NCBI GenBank assembly: GCA_005879655.1
Contig: VBJK01000175.1
Location: 4,028-40,333, forward strand
From: Chloroflexota bacterium
Lineage (GTDB): Bacteria; Chloroflexota; Ktedonobacteria; Ktedonobacterales; Ktedonobacteraceae
Length of the DNA: 36,306 bases
Direction of reading: 5' to 3'
Positions 9,703 to 17,196 of the stretch are shown here, piece after piece (the first letter of the stretch is position 1; each line of letters starts with the position of its first letter). The position numbers and the translations under genes were made by a program. The notes beneath the pieces were generated by a model that saw only the letters and a program-made list of their open reading frames with translations, did no database searches and was not told the origin of the DNA.

Positions 9703-10514
9703 TCACGAAGGGAGGTAGACTTGTAGTAGGCGGTCCCATCCGGCATAGTCCTTGCGGCAGGTGACAGTAGATTGAGGCCAAAGGTCAAGGAGCAGGCGTG
9801 TTAGCGCTTCACTCTGTTGATATCCAATTTCCAGCAACATGACTGCTCCTGCTTTCAACTTACCAGAGTGTTGCGCATCTCTGCATAATTGTTGCACAAG
9901 CGATAGCCCATCCGGGCCGCTAAAGAGTGCCAGATGGGGTTCGTAAGCATGAATGTCAGCCGTTAGGAGCGTCATTTCAGTAGTACCAACATAGGGCAAA
10001 TTAGCACACAGCACATCAACCGGCTCTGGCAAGGGGTCTAGTAAATGGCCTTGCAAGAGACGGACACGTTGCTCAACTTGGTGACGCTGGCCATTCAAGT
10101 GCGCTACCTCCAGTGCAGCAGCAGAGATATCGCAGGCATAGAGATAGGGAAGGCGAGGTTCCTCCACCCCGCAGCAATGGCGCGCCTGATGTGCTGCAAT
10201 GCTACCTCGACAAGCAGCTCGGTTTCAGGGCGAGGAATAAGGACACGAGCATCGACCAGCAGATCGAGGCCGTAAAACTCGCGATGCCCGGTGAGATAAG
10301 CGACAGGTTCTCTCTGTGCTCGTCGCCTGATCAGGGCCAAAAACTGTTGCTCTTGCTCCGCTGTTATCTCGCGCTCTGGATAGGCAAAGAAGGTGGAACG
10401 CTCAGTACCGAGCACATGACTCAACAAGACCTGAGCGTCCAGACGGGCACTCTCCACTCGCGCTTGAGAGAGCTGTGCCGTTGCTTGTGTCAACACATCT
10501 TTTATCGTAAGCAT
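9703..10514 (-). pseudogene. prmC: Release factor glutamine methyltransferase, broken (PrmC/HemK)
   Basis: PrmC methylates the GGQ glutamine of release factors. The N-terminal helical domain (MLTIKDVLTQATAQL... from ATG 10514) and the ETELLVEVAL segment are present in one frame, which ends at 10104. The C-terminal part resumes in another frame from about 10170 (VEEPRLPYLYACDIS...) with the substrate motif as ANLPYVGTTEM in place of the usual NPPY, and runs to 9703. The SAM-binding glycine loop expected between them (D-x-G-T-G-S-G-type motif I) is absent. About 20-25 codons are missing plus a frame change, so a simple frameshift would not restore activity. It sits 14 bases downstream of the DUF2203 gene. 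If this copy is truly dead, another prmC would be expected elsewhere. Confidence 0.75.
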
Positions 10515-10528
10515 GTGACTTCCCTGAT

Positions 10529-10921
10529 CTAGAGAGGCTGGCGACCAGCAATGCCGGTATGCAGATAATGCCAGAAGGAGATCCTTCCCTCGCCAAGCCT
10601 CCAGCATAAATACACCTCCTCACCATCACGTAAGCTCAAAAAGTCAATCAAACCAGTCTCAGCATCTTTGAGTTCGCAGCCAAAGGTGCTCAGTTCATCC
10701 ATTGCATTACGTAACTGCTGAGTCTGTAAAGTAAGGTCCCTTTGGAGCTTATGGATGCGCCCATGCAAATGATGGCCATTACCCAGTGCCAGCATCTGCA
10801 TGGCTTCAAGTTCTCCTTCTAGTAAATGCATCTGCTGATAAGATTCCTGGATCTTGCGTAGCACAATTGTAATCTCAGGTAATAGCGCCTCTGCTTCTTC
10901 ACGCGTGAAATAGTGGGTCAT
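10529..10921 (-). CDS. DUF2203 family protein
   Basis: A 130-residue soluble protein. It starts HYFTREEAEALLPEI, continues as a helical, probably coiled-coil segment (about residues 20-80), and ends with the family hallmark: LKDAETGLIDF, EVYLCWRLGE, FWHYLHTGIAGRQPL. DUF2203 proteins are found in Chloroflexota, Firmicutes and Thermus; their role is unknown. It precedes the broken prmC on the same strand, so the two probably formed an operon. The stop comes right after the conserved GRQPL end, so the gene is complete. Confidence 0.85.
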   Translation of the reverse strand: MTHYFTREEAEALLPEITIVLRKIQESYQQMHLLEGELEAMQMLALGNGHHLHGRIHKLQRDLTLQTQQLRNAMDELSTFGCELKDAETGLIDFLSLRDGEEVYLCWRLGEGRISFWHYLHTGIAGRQPL

Positions 10922-10987
10922 AATTACCTATCTTTCGCCGTCTAGCATCCATCGTGCCAACTATGAATAAGGGCAAGTGCCGAAGAC

Positions 10988-11018
10988 ATTATACAATAAT
11001 CCCTTGGAGAGGATGCAA
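10988..11018 (-). promoter_or_regulatory. Candidate promoter of DUF2203-prmC
   Basis: Minus strand TTGCAT (11013-11018), 19-base spacer, perfect TATAAT (10988-10993), about 65 bases upstream of the DUF2203 ATG. The -10 is convincing; the -35 and spacing are only fair. Confidence 0.4.
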
Positions 11019-11069
11019 AGCTAGCAAGCGTAACCGCCATCCATCAACCACTGGTAATATTTCACTTGT

Positions 11070-11099
11070 TTGCTTTTTGCCCTATTTTACTAGTATAAA
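11070..11099 (+). promoter_or_regulatory. Candidate promoter of the SARP-type regulator
   Basis: Plus strand TTGCTT (11070-11075), 18-base spacer, TATAAA (11094-11099). The leader to the chosen ATG would be about 140 bases. It is divergent from the DUF2203 promoter in the same intergenic region. Confidence 0.35.
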
Positions 11100-11246
11100 C
11101 ATTAGGTAATACACGTATACTCTTTAGAGTTATGCATATCGACATGGCGGCTTTTCTTCATATTTGATCATGTAAGACTATGTGATAGAACTGCTATGGG
11201 AGCTTCTATCAGAACTCTAATAAATTTTAAAATGCTGAGGAATACC

Positions 11247-11852
11247 ATGCTTATGTTTGAAATCCAGCTGTTCGGAAAATTCTGTGTTCGGTACAATGGA
11301 CAGATATTAGATGGTTTTGATGCTCGCAAGGTGCAGGAGCTATTTTGTTACCTGCTATTACATAGAGATCACGCGTATTCACGTGAGATGCTAGCTAGCC
11401 TGTTGTGGCCTGATAGCACCACTGCACAGTCAAAAAAGAATTTACGGCAAGTCCTCTGGCAGCTGCAATCTGCATTGAGATCTACAAACAAGCCAATTGA
11501 CAACTGTATGCTACTCGTCGATGCTGATCAGATTCAGCTTGCTGCACGAGCTAACCTCTTCTGGCTTGATGTGGCAGTGCTTGAGCAAGCGTGCAAGTTG
11601 GTGCACAAAATATCCGGTCAGGAGATGGACGCACAAAAGGCACAAGTTCTGGAAGACCAACTTACTCAAGATCGGTGTCTACCAGCCTTGTGTGATAGCG
11701 TTGCGTCACACGAAGAGACAAATGACCTCCTACCCGTTGTACTGGATCGCTTAATGCAAATGCAAGCAACCCTATGCGATCTGCAATGCGAGATACAGCA
11801 GAGTATACAGGTGCTGAAACAGGCGCTACCTGACTCCACTGTATCCCACTGA
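11247..11852 (+). CDS. SARP/BTAD-type winged-helix regulator, short form
   Basis: The N-terminal 100 residues match the OmpR-like winged-helix of SARP/AfsR-type activators: FEIQLFGKFCVRYNGQIL, ARKVQELFCYLLLHRDHAYSREML, LLWPDSTTAQSKKNLRQVLW. The usual bacterial transcriptional activation (TPR-like) domain should follow, but the remaining 100 residues match it only loosely, and there is no ATPase or sensor domain. I chose ATG at 11247, which has GAGGA just upstream and begins directly at the domain (MLMFEI). The ATG at 11196 would add 17 residues and lacks a ribosome site. At 201 residues it is a stand-alone DNA-binding protein or a C-terminally decayed one; its targets are unknown. Confidence 0.7.
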   Translation: MLMFEIQLFGKFCVRYNGQILDGFDARKVQELFCYLLLHRDHAYSREMLASLLWPDSTTAQSKKNLRQVLWQLQSALRSTNKPIDNCMLLVDADQIQLAARANLFWLDVAVLEQACKLVHKISGQEMDAQKAQVLEDQLTQDRCLPALCDSVASHEETNDLLPVVLDRLMQMQATLCDLQCEIQQSIQVLKQALPDSTVSH

Positions 11853-11861
11853 TACATACAG

Positions 11862-13778
11862 TTACCTGATCGGTGTGGGTGTCACCACCGGCGTTGGTGT
11901 TGCTGTAGGTAGAGTGCCAGGCGTGGGTGTCGTGCCCAGAGCAATATTCAGGTCATCAAAGGTTTTTAAATTGACAATCTGACCATCGCCCGCTGTATAC
12001 GTACCAGTGACGGTATCGCCTGGCTGTACCAGCGGCAGTTTGGGTGAAAGGGACAGGTTAGCGGTAAAGAGAAATGGCTGCTTCTCCACTTGCAGATAAT
12101 AGAGTGTATTGCCATTGACCTGTACAGACGAGACGCGTAAGACCTTGCCGGTTACTGTCTGCGTATTAGTCGTCGCCGTGCCATTATTTGCCTGTTGCGT
12201 CAGCCACTGCTGATAATCCTGCAATGCTTGCGGGAGCGAAGTATCAAATTGCACATTACTGCCGTTCAAGTTTTTGGCATCAACGATACCGACGGCTTGG
12301 AAGATGGCACCACTGCCTGTACTTTGCACATAGATAGCAACCCAAGTGGGCGTATTATAGATCTGATATAACTGAACGCTGGCAACACCATAGTTACGAA
12401 TATTTGCACGCGTTGATACGAAGGTCTTTTCCACATTATCGCCAATGCCAACACCTTGCAAAGGATAGAAGTCAGCCTGATTCTTATGCGTATTGAACAG
12501 AAAAACGCCCGTGCTGGAGTTATCCTTGGCGGAGGATGAGGTCATAGGAATCAGCCAGACAGGCTGATCGACATTGTTATAGAGTAGCTCTGGCTGGCTG
12601 GCTGGTGCCTGCTGTCCTAAGCCGGAAGGATTGAACCACGGAGCAGAATGATATAATCCCCACCACTCTAAGTACTGCGTGACCGTATCGGCTGGCATGA
12701 CGCGGTCAACCCAACTGGGCACATCCTGGGGCCGATATTTCGTAATTGCTCCAGTGTGGGCATCGACCAGCAACACCTCGGTAAGTGAATCTCCAACATA
12801 GCCGCGAATAGGTTGCATTAACGAGATGGTCCAGTAAGGATGGTAGTTATCGTCCACCTCTAAAGTGGGGTCAAGCAAGCGTCCGTAGGTGTAGCCGCTC
12901 AGGTAGACGTGGCGTAACAGATCCTGGTTGAGTAGCGCCCCTGGCAAGTAGCCGAGCGAAGTGCTAGGCTGTACCTGGTCAGTACGCAGTTGAGGAACCG
13001 CCTGGGGATCTTCGGCATCGACCACAACAAAGCCGGGGGTTGTTGAACTGGAAAGGTTGACAAAGATGTTGTTGTACCGCAGCGGCGAGACATAATAGAG
13101 ATGACCCTTAATAGATTGCAGTGTATAGCTATCGGGATTCAGTTGGTACGCCGACCCAAGATTCTGCCCGTTTGAACCAAGTATCTGTTGTCCTTTATAG
13201 GATGCCACGCTCTGACTGACCAGCACAATATGCCTCGCGTCCGTAGGTGGTAGCACAGAGGAGGTCTGCATCTTCACATTTGGTATTGTGGCTAATGCCT
13301 TGGCATTGACATCAAACCAGGTGGTAAAGATAGTAATCAAAACCGGAGCTGCAATACCAATTCCACCAGCGGCAATCAAGCCAAGGATACCAGCCGCAAC
13401 AGCGCCACGTGAATAATTTGTTGTGGCGCTTTGACGGGTAGAACTACGCGTTGAGGAGAGGCTTGCACCCTGGCTAGTGGCGGCAATATCCTCCAGCACA
13501 TCCATAGCAGGTCGAGCGAAGGCAAAAAAGTTGCCGATGCTACTCAATAGCAGCGGCCAGAATACCCATTGCCAACCCCAAAAAGGACCCGTGAATGCGG
13601 GAAGAAAACTATATAAAGAGAATAAAGAGAACAAGTAATTGAAAACGAAATAGCCAATGAACCAGCGAAAAAAACTGCGTCCATCAAACTTCTCACGGCG
13701 ACCAAACGCTAAGCGCCCAATGGTCAAGATGGCCATAACGATGATGGTCCCGATCAGTGCTAGTAGCAGGATAATCAT
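11862..13778 (-). CDS. Large membrane protein with extracellular domain, function unknown
   Basis: A 638-residue protein I cannot assign. It starts at ATG 13778 behind GGGAGTACT. There is a first membrane helix at 1-21, two or three aromatic-rich helices at about 36-92, a Ser/Thr-rich loop, and another helix at about 125-155. The long rest is outside: a beta-rich domain with units such as PGFVVVDAEDPQAVPQL, VLLVDAHTGAITKY and PSWVDRVMPADTV, then a small beta-barrel-like tail (TVTGKVLRVSSVQVNGNTLYYL) and a TPTP-rich end. The VDAxTG-ITKY pattern recalls PepSY-like surface domains, only weakly. It converges on the SARP gene, ten bases apart. Confidence 0.75.
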   Translation of the reverse strand: MIILLLALIGTIIVMAILTIGRLAFGRREKFDGRSFFRWFIGYFVFNYLFSLFSLYSFLPAFTGPFWGWQWVFWPLLLSSIGNFFAFARPAMDVLEDIAATSQGASLSSTRSSTRQSATTNYSRGAVAAGILGLIAAGGIGIAAPVLITIFTTWFDVNAKALATIPNVKMQTSSVLPPTDARHIVLVSQSVASYKGQQILGSNGQNLGSAYQLNPDSYTLQSIKGHLYYVSPLRYNNIFVNLSSSTTPGFVVVDAEDPQAVPQLRTDQVQPSTSLGYLPGALLNQDLLRHVYLSGYTYGRLLDPTLEVDDNYHPYWTISLMQPIRGYVGDSLTEVLLVDAHTGAITKYRPQDVPSWVDRVMPADTVTQYLEWWGLYHSAPWFNPSGLGQQAPASQPELLYNNVDQPVWLIPMTSSSAKDNSSTGVFLFNTHKNQADFYPLQGVGIGDNVEKTFVSTRANIRNYGVASVQLYQIYNTPTWVAIYVQSTGSGAIFQAVGIVDAKNLNGSNVQFDTSLPQALQDYQQWLTQQANNGTATTNTQTVTGKVLRVSSVQVNGNTLYYLQVEKQPFLFTANLSLSPKLPLVQPGDTVTGTYTAGDGQIVNLKTFDDLNIALGTTPTPGTLPTATPTPVVTPTPIR

Positions 13779-13869
13779 AATTAGTACTCCCTAGTATGGA
13801 AATTTTTACTCTTCTGAGATCCCACTAGAATATACGCATAGTAGCGCATAATAGCAAGAGCACGGACGG

Positions 13870-14160
13870 CTAAGCGACCACTTCTCCACTTGCTAACTGG
13901 CTTTTGATGAGTTGTGCATAGTATCCCCCTTGTTTTAGTAACTGTTGGTGGTTGCCGCGCTCGATGATCTTTCCATCATCTATCACTAAAATCAGGTCTG
14001 CATTGCGCATAGTGCTCAAACGATCAGCAATAATAATCTGTGTGCAGGCTAATTGATTAAGGCTCTGTTCTACAGCTTTCTCCGTCATCACATCTAGACT
14101 ACTGGTCGCTTTATCGAGTAATAGGATGACTGGATTATTGGCAATTGCTCGTGATTTTGC
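13870..14160 (-). pseudogene. ABC transporter ATPase, C-terminal remnant
   Basis: Only the last 95 or so codons of an exporter-type ABC ATPase remain. The open frame begins after a stop at 14161-14163 and reads AKSRAIANNPVILLLDKATSSLD, then IIIADRLSTMRNADLILVIDDG and QQLLKQGGYYAQLIKSQL to the stop. The Walker A, the signature motif and the membrane domain are missing. Two catalytic residues are also changed: the Walker B Glu is Lys (LLLDKATSS) and the switch His is Asp (IIIADRLS). The wording of the end is typical of peptide or bacteriocin exporters (ABC with NHL/peptidase domains). A GTG at 14091 could give a 73-residue peptide, unlikely to be functional. Confidence 0.8.
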
Positions 14161-14291
14161 CTATATGTTTCTAGCGCCTTATCACGAAATATGTTGCACT
14201 TACTACTCTATGCGGTCATTTCATCACCTGGCTCAAACTTACGTCTTCTGACACTCTACATTGCTTAGCAATAGAACTACTCAAAACTCTC

Positions 14292-14412
14292 CTAGTGCAG
14301 AAACAAGAGAGGTAGTAGGGCTTAGGGGTCCAGGGGGCGAAGCCACCCTGGCGGGGTTTGGGGTGTCCCCAAATGCTCCCATTCCCCAAAAGGTTTTGGG
14401 ATTTTGCACTAG
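14292..14412. repeat. 121-bp MITE-like element, copy C
   Basis: Bounded by the inverted ends CTAGTGCA (14292-14299) and TGCACTAG (14405-14412). The inside is GC-rich (GGGGTCCAGGGGGCGAAGCC, then GCGGGGTTTGGGGTGTCCCC, then CCCCAAAAGGTTTTGGGA). In reverse complement it matches both outer parts of the composite at 26880-27145 almost base for base. It has no coding capacity and lies between the ABC remnant and the Pro/Thr-rich gene. The terminal repeats and compact size fit a non-autonomous mobile element; no transposase is in the window. Confidence 0.7.
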
Positions 14413-14441
14413 AGCCAAAATGCTTAGAAGTGATGATTTGG

Positions 14442-15065
14442 TTAAGTCGTGGTTAGTTTTTCCCGCTTGGCAGTGTGGTTTTCTGAACTCAGCGGCTTCT
14501 TTATGGTGGCGGTTGGTGTAACGCCCGCTCCCACCGTTGGCATAGTAGCTGGTGTTGCTTGCGGTGTCGGTGCTCTGCTAGGCACTGGCGTTAGTGTCGG
14601 AGCGGGCGTTGCTGCTGCTGGTGTGCTCACTGTGGGTGTCACCGGCATCGTGGGTGTAATGGCCACTGTAGGGGTCACTGTCGCAAGCAAGGGCCAGAAC
14701 GTTTGTGTGGGCGTACTCGCTACAGCTGAAGGAGTTGGTGAAGGAGTCAGTGGAGGTACGGCATTCTGCTGTACTGATGCCGGATGCTGGCTCACATTGG
14801 TCGTTGCTGTGATGGTAATGGCTGGCGTAATAGAGGCTGTTGGCGGAGTGGGAACTCGTGGTGGAACACTCGCCTCTACACGTGGCCGATCTGCTACAGC
14901 CGCCACTCTGGGCATAGACTGCAAGTTTTTCATCGAATTCGTAGACAACGGGAGTATTTGCTGTGGTATAAGAGTGTAACCAGGTTGTCCCATCATCACC
15001 ATAAACGCAAGACTCAACCACAAAATAATTGACGAAATGATATAGCGCTCCTGCTTATACAACAT
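14442..15065 (-). CDS. Exported Pro/Thr-rich low-complexity protein
   Basis: Starts at ATG 15065 with GGTGGGG close upstream. Residues 7-30 form a signal-anchor or signal peptide (ISSIILWLSLAFMVMMG). Nearly all of the rest is Pro/Thr/Ala/Val/Ser-rich (TPTVAITPTMPVTPTVSTPA and similar), the composition of cell-wall-spanning or O-glycosylated stalks. No folded domain follows; the end is SENHTAKREKLTTT. A stalk without a head suggests either a pure linker protein or loss of a C-terminal domain; the MITE-like element lies only 30 bases beyond the stop. The long antisense ORF in this region is Gly/Val repeat sequence without signals and is a mirror of the Pro/Thr codons. Confidence 0.65.
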   Translation of the reverse strand: MLYKQERYIISSIILWLSLAFMVMMGQPGYTLIPQQILPLSTNSMKNLQSMPRVAAVADRPRVEASVPPRVPTPPTASITPAITITATTNVSQHPASVQQNAVPPLTPSPTPSAVASTPTQTFWPLLATVTPTVAITPTMPVTPTVSTPAAATPAPTLTPVPSRAPTPQATPATMPTVGAGVTPTATIKKPLSSENHTAKREKLTTT

Positions 15066-15150
15066 ATCCCCACCCTTTCAAAAATACAGACTCAGCGTTG
15101 AATACTCATGTATGTAGATATACTAGAGAAGATATCTCTGTATCATTATC

Positions 15151-15179
15151 ATTATAAGCATAAAAAGTTAATATTGCAA
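15151..15179 (-). promoter_or_regulatory. Promoter of the Pro/Thr-rich gene
   Basis: Minus strand TTGCAA (15174-15179), 17-base spacer, perfect TATAAT (15151-15156), about 85 bases upstream of the ATG at 15065. Hexamers and spacing are good for a housekeeping sigma factor. Confidence 0.55.
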
Positions 15180-15258
15180 TAGCAAGCAATTTTCTTGAAT
15201 TATATAGTTATTATATGCAGATGAATAACTATCGACTCTGTTGCTGCTACGGGTAAGA

Positions 15259-15915
15259 TTACTGATACCATCCTGATAACTGCAAATAGCAACGTTCCTC
15301 ATCTGCATCGGATTGCTTCCACCAGCGGGCAAGAGAAACACGTACCAATGTGCTAGGTGGTAGCTCAGGCACAGTTTCCGCACAACCGACGAAACGGATA
15401 CGTAGCGTCCCTGTGCTGCCTCCGTCAATGTCATATGCAATCTCATAATAGGCTCTTTCGTCGATATGGCAGAGCGTTAGTGGACGCACAGGCAACCAGT
15501 ACCCTGTGCTACAATGTGGGATACCGCCTGAACGAGTAATATAGGCGCTTCTCGGACCAAGCATAAGGCAACCATCGTAGAGATTGCGCACATCACCTTG
15601 CCAGGGTTGCACGCGGCTCAACAATGTTTTGCGCATATTTGGTTGCTGACCGAGATAACGCGCATGCATTACACGGACATCTTCTACATGGGGAGGCGTT
15701 GTGCTGGTTATTAGCCGATACTCAATCTGCCATACTTGTCCGACTTCATAAGGGGCATTGCTCGGCTGATGATCGCGGTGAGCAGTCAGCAAGCGGATAC
15801 TTCTATTCGTTTCCTGTGTCAGCCCGCTGACACATAAGCCATTCCACATATGTGTTTTGGCTACAATGAGGACTCTCTCGATACGACCTCTTGGACGTGG
15901 TGGTCTCTTCTCCAT
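15259..15915 (-). CDS. Probable dual-OB-domain protein, third gene of a DUF488 cassette
   Basis: A 218-residue soluble protein. The N-terminus ERVLIVAKTHMWNGLCVSGL, then RSIRLLTAHRD, YEVGQVWQIEY and TPPHVEDVRVM, follows the pattern of the dual OB-containing domain (a 'kRiL-lak-r...g.CvaGl...g.siRll...' start and a 'phvEDv' strand). That assignment is from memory of the pattern and is moderate. The C-terminal half has a second beta-rich unit (TGTLRIRFVGCAETVPELPP). I chose ATG 15915, which has AGGTGA upstream; ATG 15921 is also possible. It lies 58 bases after two abutting DUF488 genes and probably shares their transcript. OB folds usually bind nucleic acid or small ligands; a nucleic-acid role is possible but unproven. 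Confidence 0.6.
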   Translation of the reverse strand: MEKRPPRPRGRIERVLIVAKTHMWNGLCVSGLTQETNRSIRLLTAHRDHQPSNAPYEVGQVWQIEYRLITSTTPPHVEDVRVMHARYLGQQPNMRKTLLSRVQPWQGDVRNLYDGCLMLGPRSAYITRSGGIPHCSTGYWLPVRPLTLCHIDERAYYEIAYDIDGGSTGTLRIRFVGCAETVPELPPSTLVRVSLARWWKQSDADEERCYLQLSGWYQ

Positions 15916-15973
15916 ATGCATCACCTACAATCCCACTCTACTGTCATCAGTGGTGTTATAACCGGTTGCTACT

Positions 15974-16462
15974 CTACGGTTTGATATGTCTGACCTGTAT
16001 GCCCAATGCTTCAGCCAGGTGCGTGGCTAAGAGGGAGCGATGACATGCTGCGGGTTCCTGTTCGACGCAGCACAATGCCGCAATACGGGTCTCTGGACCA
16101 ACTAGCTCGACGAACTGTTGAATGTTCAATGATGCCAGACACTCCTGCTCGTAGCTTTCTACAAAAGCGCTACTTAACAGCTTGCGTTGGCGTTTTGCCT
16201 CACCAAGTGCTACATCCGCTTCTCGTTGCATCTTCCTCGTCGTGAGCGAAGGGGCCAGATGCTTACAATGCTCATAACGGATAGCTAGCTCTGCCAACTT
16301 CTGCTGTAAGCGCTGGCTATTCGCAAATGCATAGGTAGAACCCCGCATTCCACGACGCAAGCGTATATCACAAAACACTTCAACATTTGCGGCTGCTAAT
16401 GCACTGAAAAAATTTTCACTGCTAAAGCCGTATACGCCAATTGTGACAAGTTGCAGATTCAT
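15974..16462 (-). CDS. DUF488 family protein (second of a tandem pair)
   Basis: A 162-residue protein. It begins with LQLVTIGVYGFSSENFFSAL and VEVFCDIRLRRGMRGS, and ends with the DUF488 hallmark in IAALCCVEQEPAACHRSLLA (C-C-x-E-x-x-P-x-x-CHR). The family has an alpha/beta fold with a conserved Cys/His/Arg pocket and no settled function. The ATG at 16462 directly abuts the TAG of the upstream DUF488 gene, with GGTGAG as ribosome site inside that gene, so the two are translationally linked. It is clearly diverged from its partner, suggesting a heteromeric pair rather than a recent duplication. Confidence 0.8.
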   Translation of the reverse strand: MNLQLVTIGVYGFSSENFFSALAAANVEVFCDIRLRRGMRGSTYAFANSQRLQQKLAELAIRYEHCKHLAPSLTTRKMQREADVALGEAKRQRKLLSSAFVESYEQECLASLNIQQFVELVGPETRIAALCCVEQEPAACHRSLLATHLAEALGIQVRHIKP

Positions 16463-17047
16463 CTACGTACTCTCACCAAAAGATTTTACTTTTTTACGTG
16501 CGCGTCCTACTTTACCGTTGACCTCTACAAGTGGAAGCTCTGCAAACAGCGTTGCCTGTCCTCCCAGCAAGAGGTTATTGACGGCTTGCTGTTCTTTGCA
16601 AGCTCCTAACTCATCAATATGGGCTACAGCAATGTGTTGTTCTATGAGTGCATTGCCGATTAATTTGCTGCGATGACACTCTTGTGGTTTCATTTCAGAA
16701 CACATTAAAGCGACGTGCAATTGCTTTTCCCATGCTGTACGCAGGCGCGCCATGCCTTGCTGGAAGAATGCTTTCTCACGCACTTTGACATAATCAACGT
16801 GGCCATTGAGATAGCATGTCTCATCTGCTGGTCTGCCTCCTAGCGTATCTCCCATAAAGACATAGCGTGTATTGTGTTGCGGGATGGATTTCTCCAACGC
16901 TGCCTTAGAAAATTGTGGATTGTAGCGTGAGTATGGTTGAGAACGAATATCGATCAGAAACGCTATGTGATAGCGCTGCAGTAGCTCGATGAATTCGTCC
17001 AATGAGCGATTACCATGCCCAATAGTATAAATAGGAATGTGTGTCAA
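16463..17047 (-). CDS. DUF488 family protein (first of a tandem pair)
   Basis: A 194-residue protein with canonical DUF488 landmarks: IPIYTIGHGNRSLDEFIELL at the start, FLIDIRSQPYSRYNPQFSK, YVFMGDTLGGRP, and VALMCSEMKPQECHRSKLI. The C-terminal 30 residues are an extra basic tail (VNGKVGRARKKVKSF). The start is a TTG at 17047 behind GGGAGG; no better in-frame ATG precedes the conserved IYTIGHGN. It is the first gene of a three-gene unit with its own promoter (17125-17154). Some DUF488 genes sit in mobile or defence-type neighbourhoods; here the direct partner is another DUF488 and a probable dual-OB protein. Confidence 0.85.
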   Translation of the reverse strand: MTHIPIYTIGHGNRSLDEFIELLQRYHIAFLIDIRSQPYSRYNPQFSKAALEKSIPQHNTRYVFMGDTLGGRPADETCYLNGHVDYVKVREKAFFQQGMARLRTAWEKQLHVALMCSEMKPQECHRSKLIGNALIEQHIAVAHIDELGACKEQQAVNNLLLGGQATLFAELPLVEVNGKVGRARKKVKSFGEST

Positions 17048-17124
17048 TAGACCTCCCGAACTAGCTCAGCAACACAGATTTATTCTCTCTAGCAGAGAGA
17101 TGAGGGAATGAACAACCTAGAACA

Positions 17125-17154
17125 AGTATACTTAATAAGGGAGAAATACGTCAA
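17125..17154 (-). promoter_or_regulatory. Promoter of the DUF488/dual-OB cassette
   Basis: Minus strand TTGACG (17149-17154), 18-base spacer, TATACT (17125-17130). The leader is about 70 bases and includes a small TCTCTC/GAGAGA hairpin. This separates the cassette from the cobalamin operon upstream on the same strand. Confidence 0.6.
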
Positions 17155-17196
17155 CCACCAATAATGACTTTGCCTCTGATATCGATGTCAGAACAT

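Noticed and set aside
14449..14979. Plus-strand 176-residue Gly/Val-rich ORF
   Set aside because: It is the antisense of the Pro/Thr-rich repeat codons; no ribosome site, no domain. The minus strand has a promoter, a start and a signal peptide.
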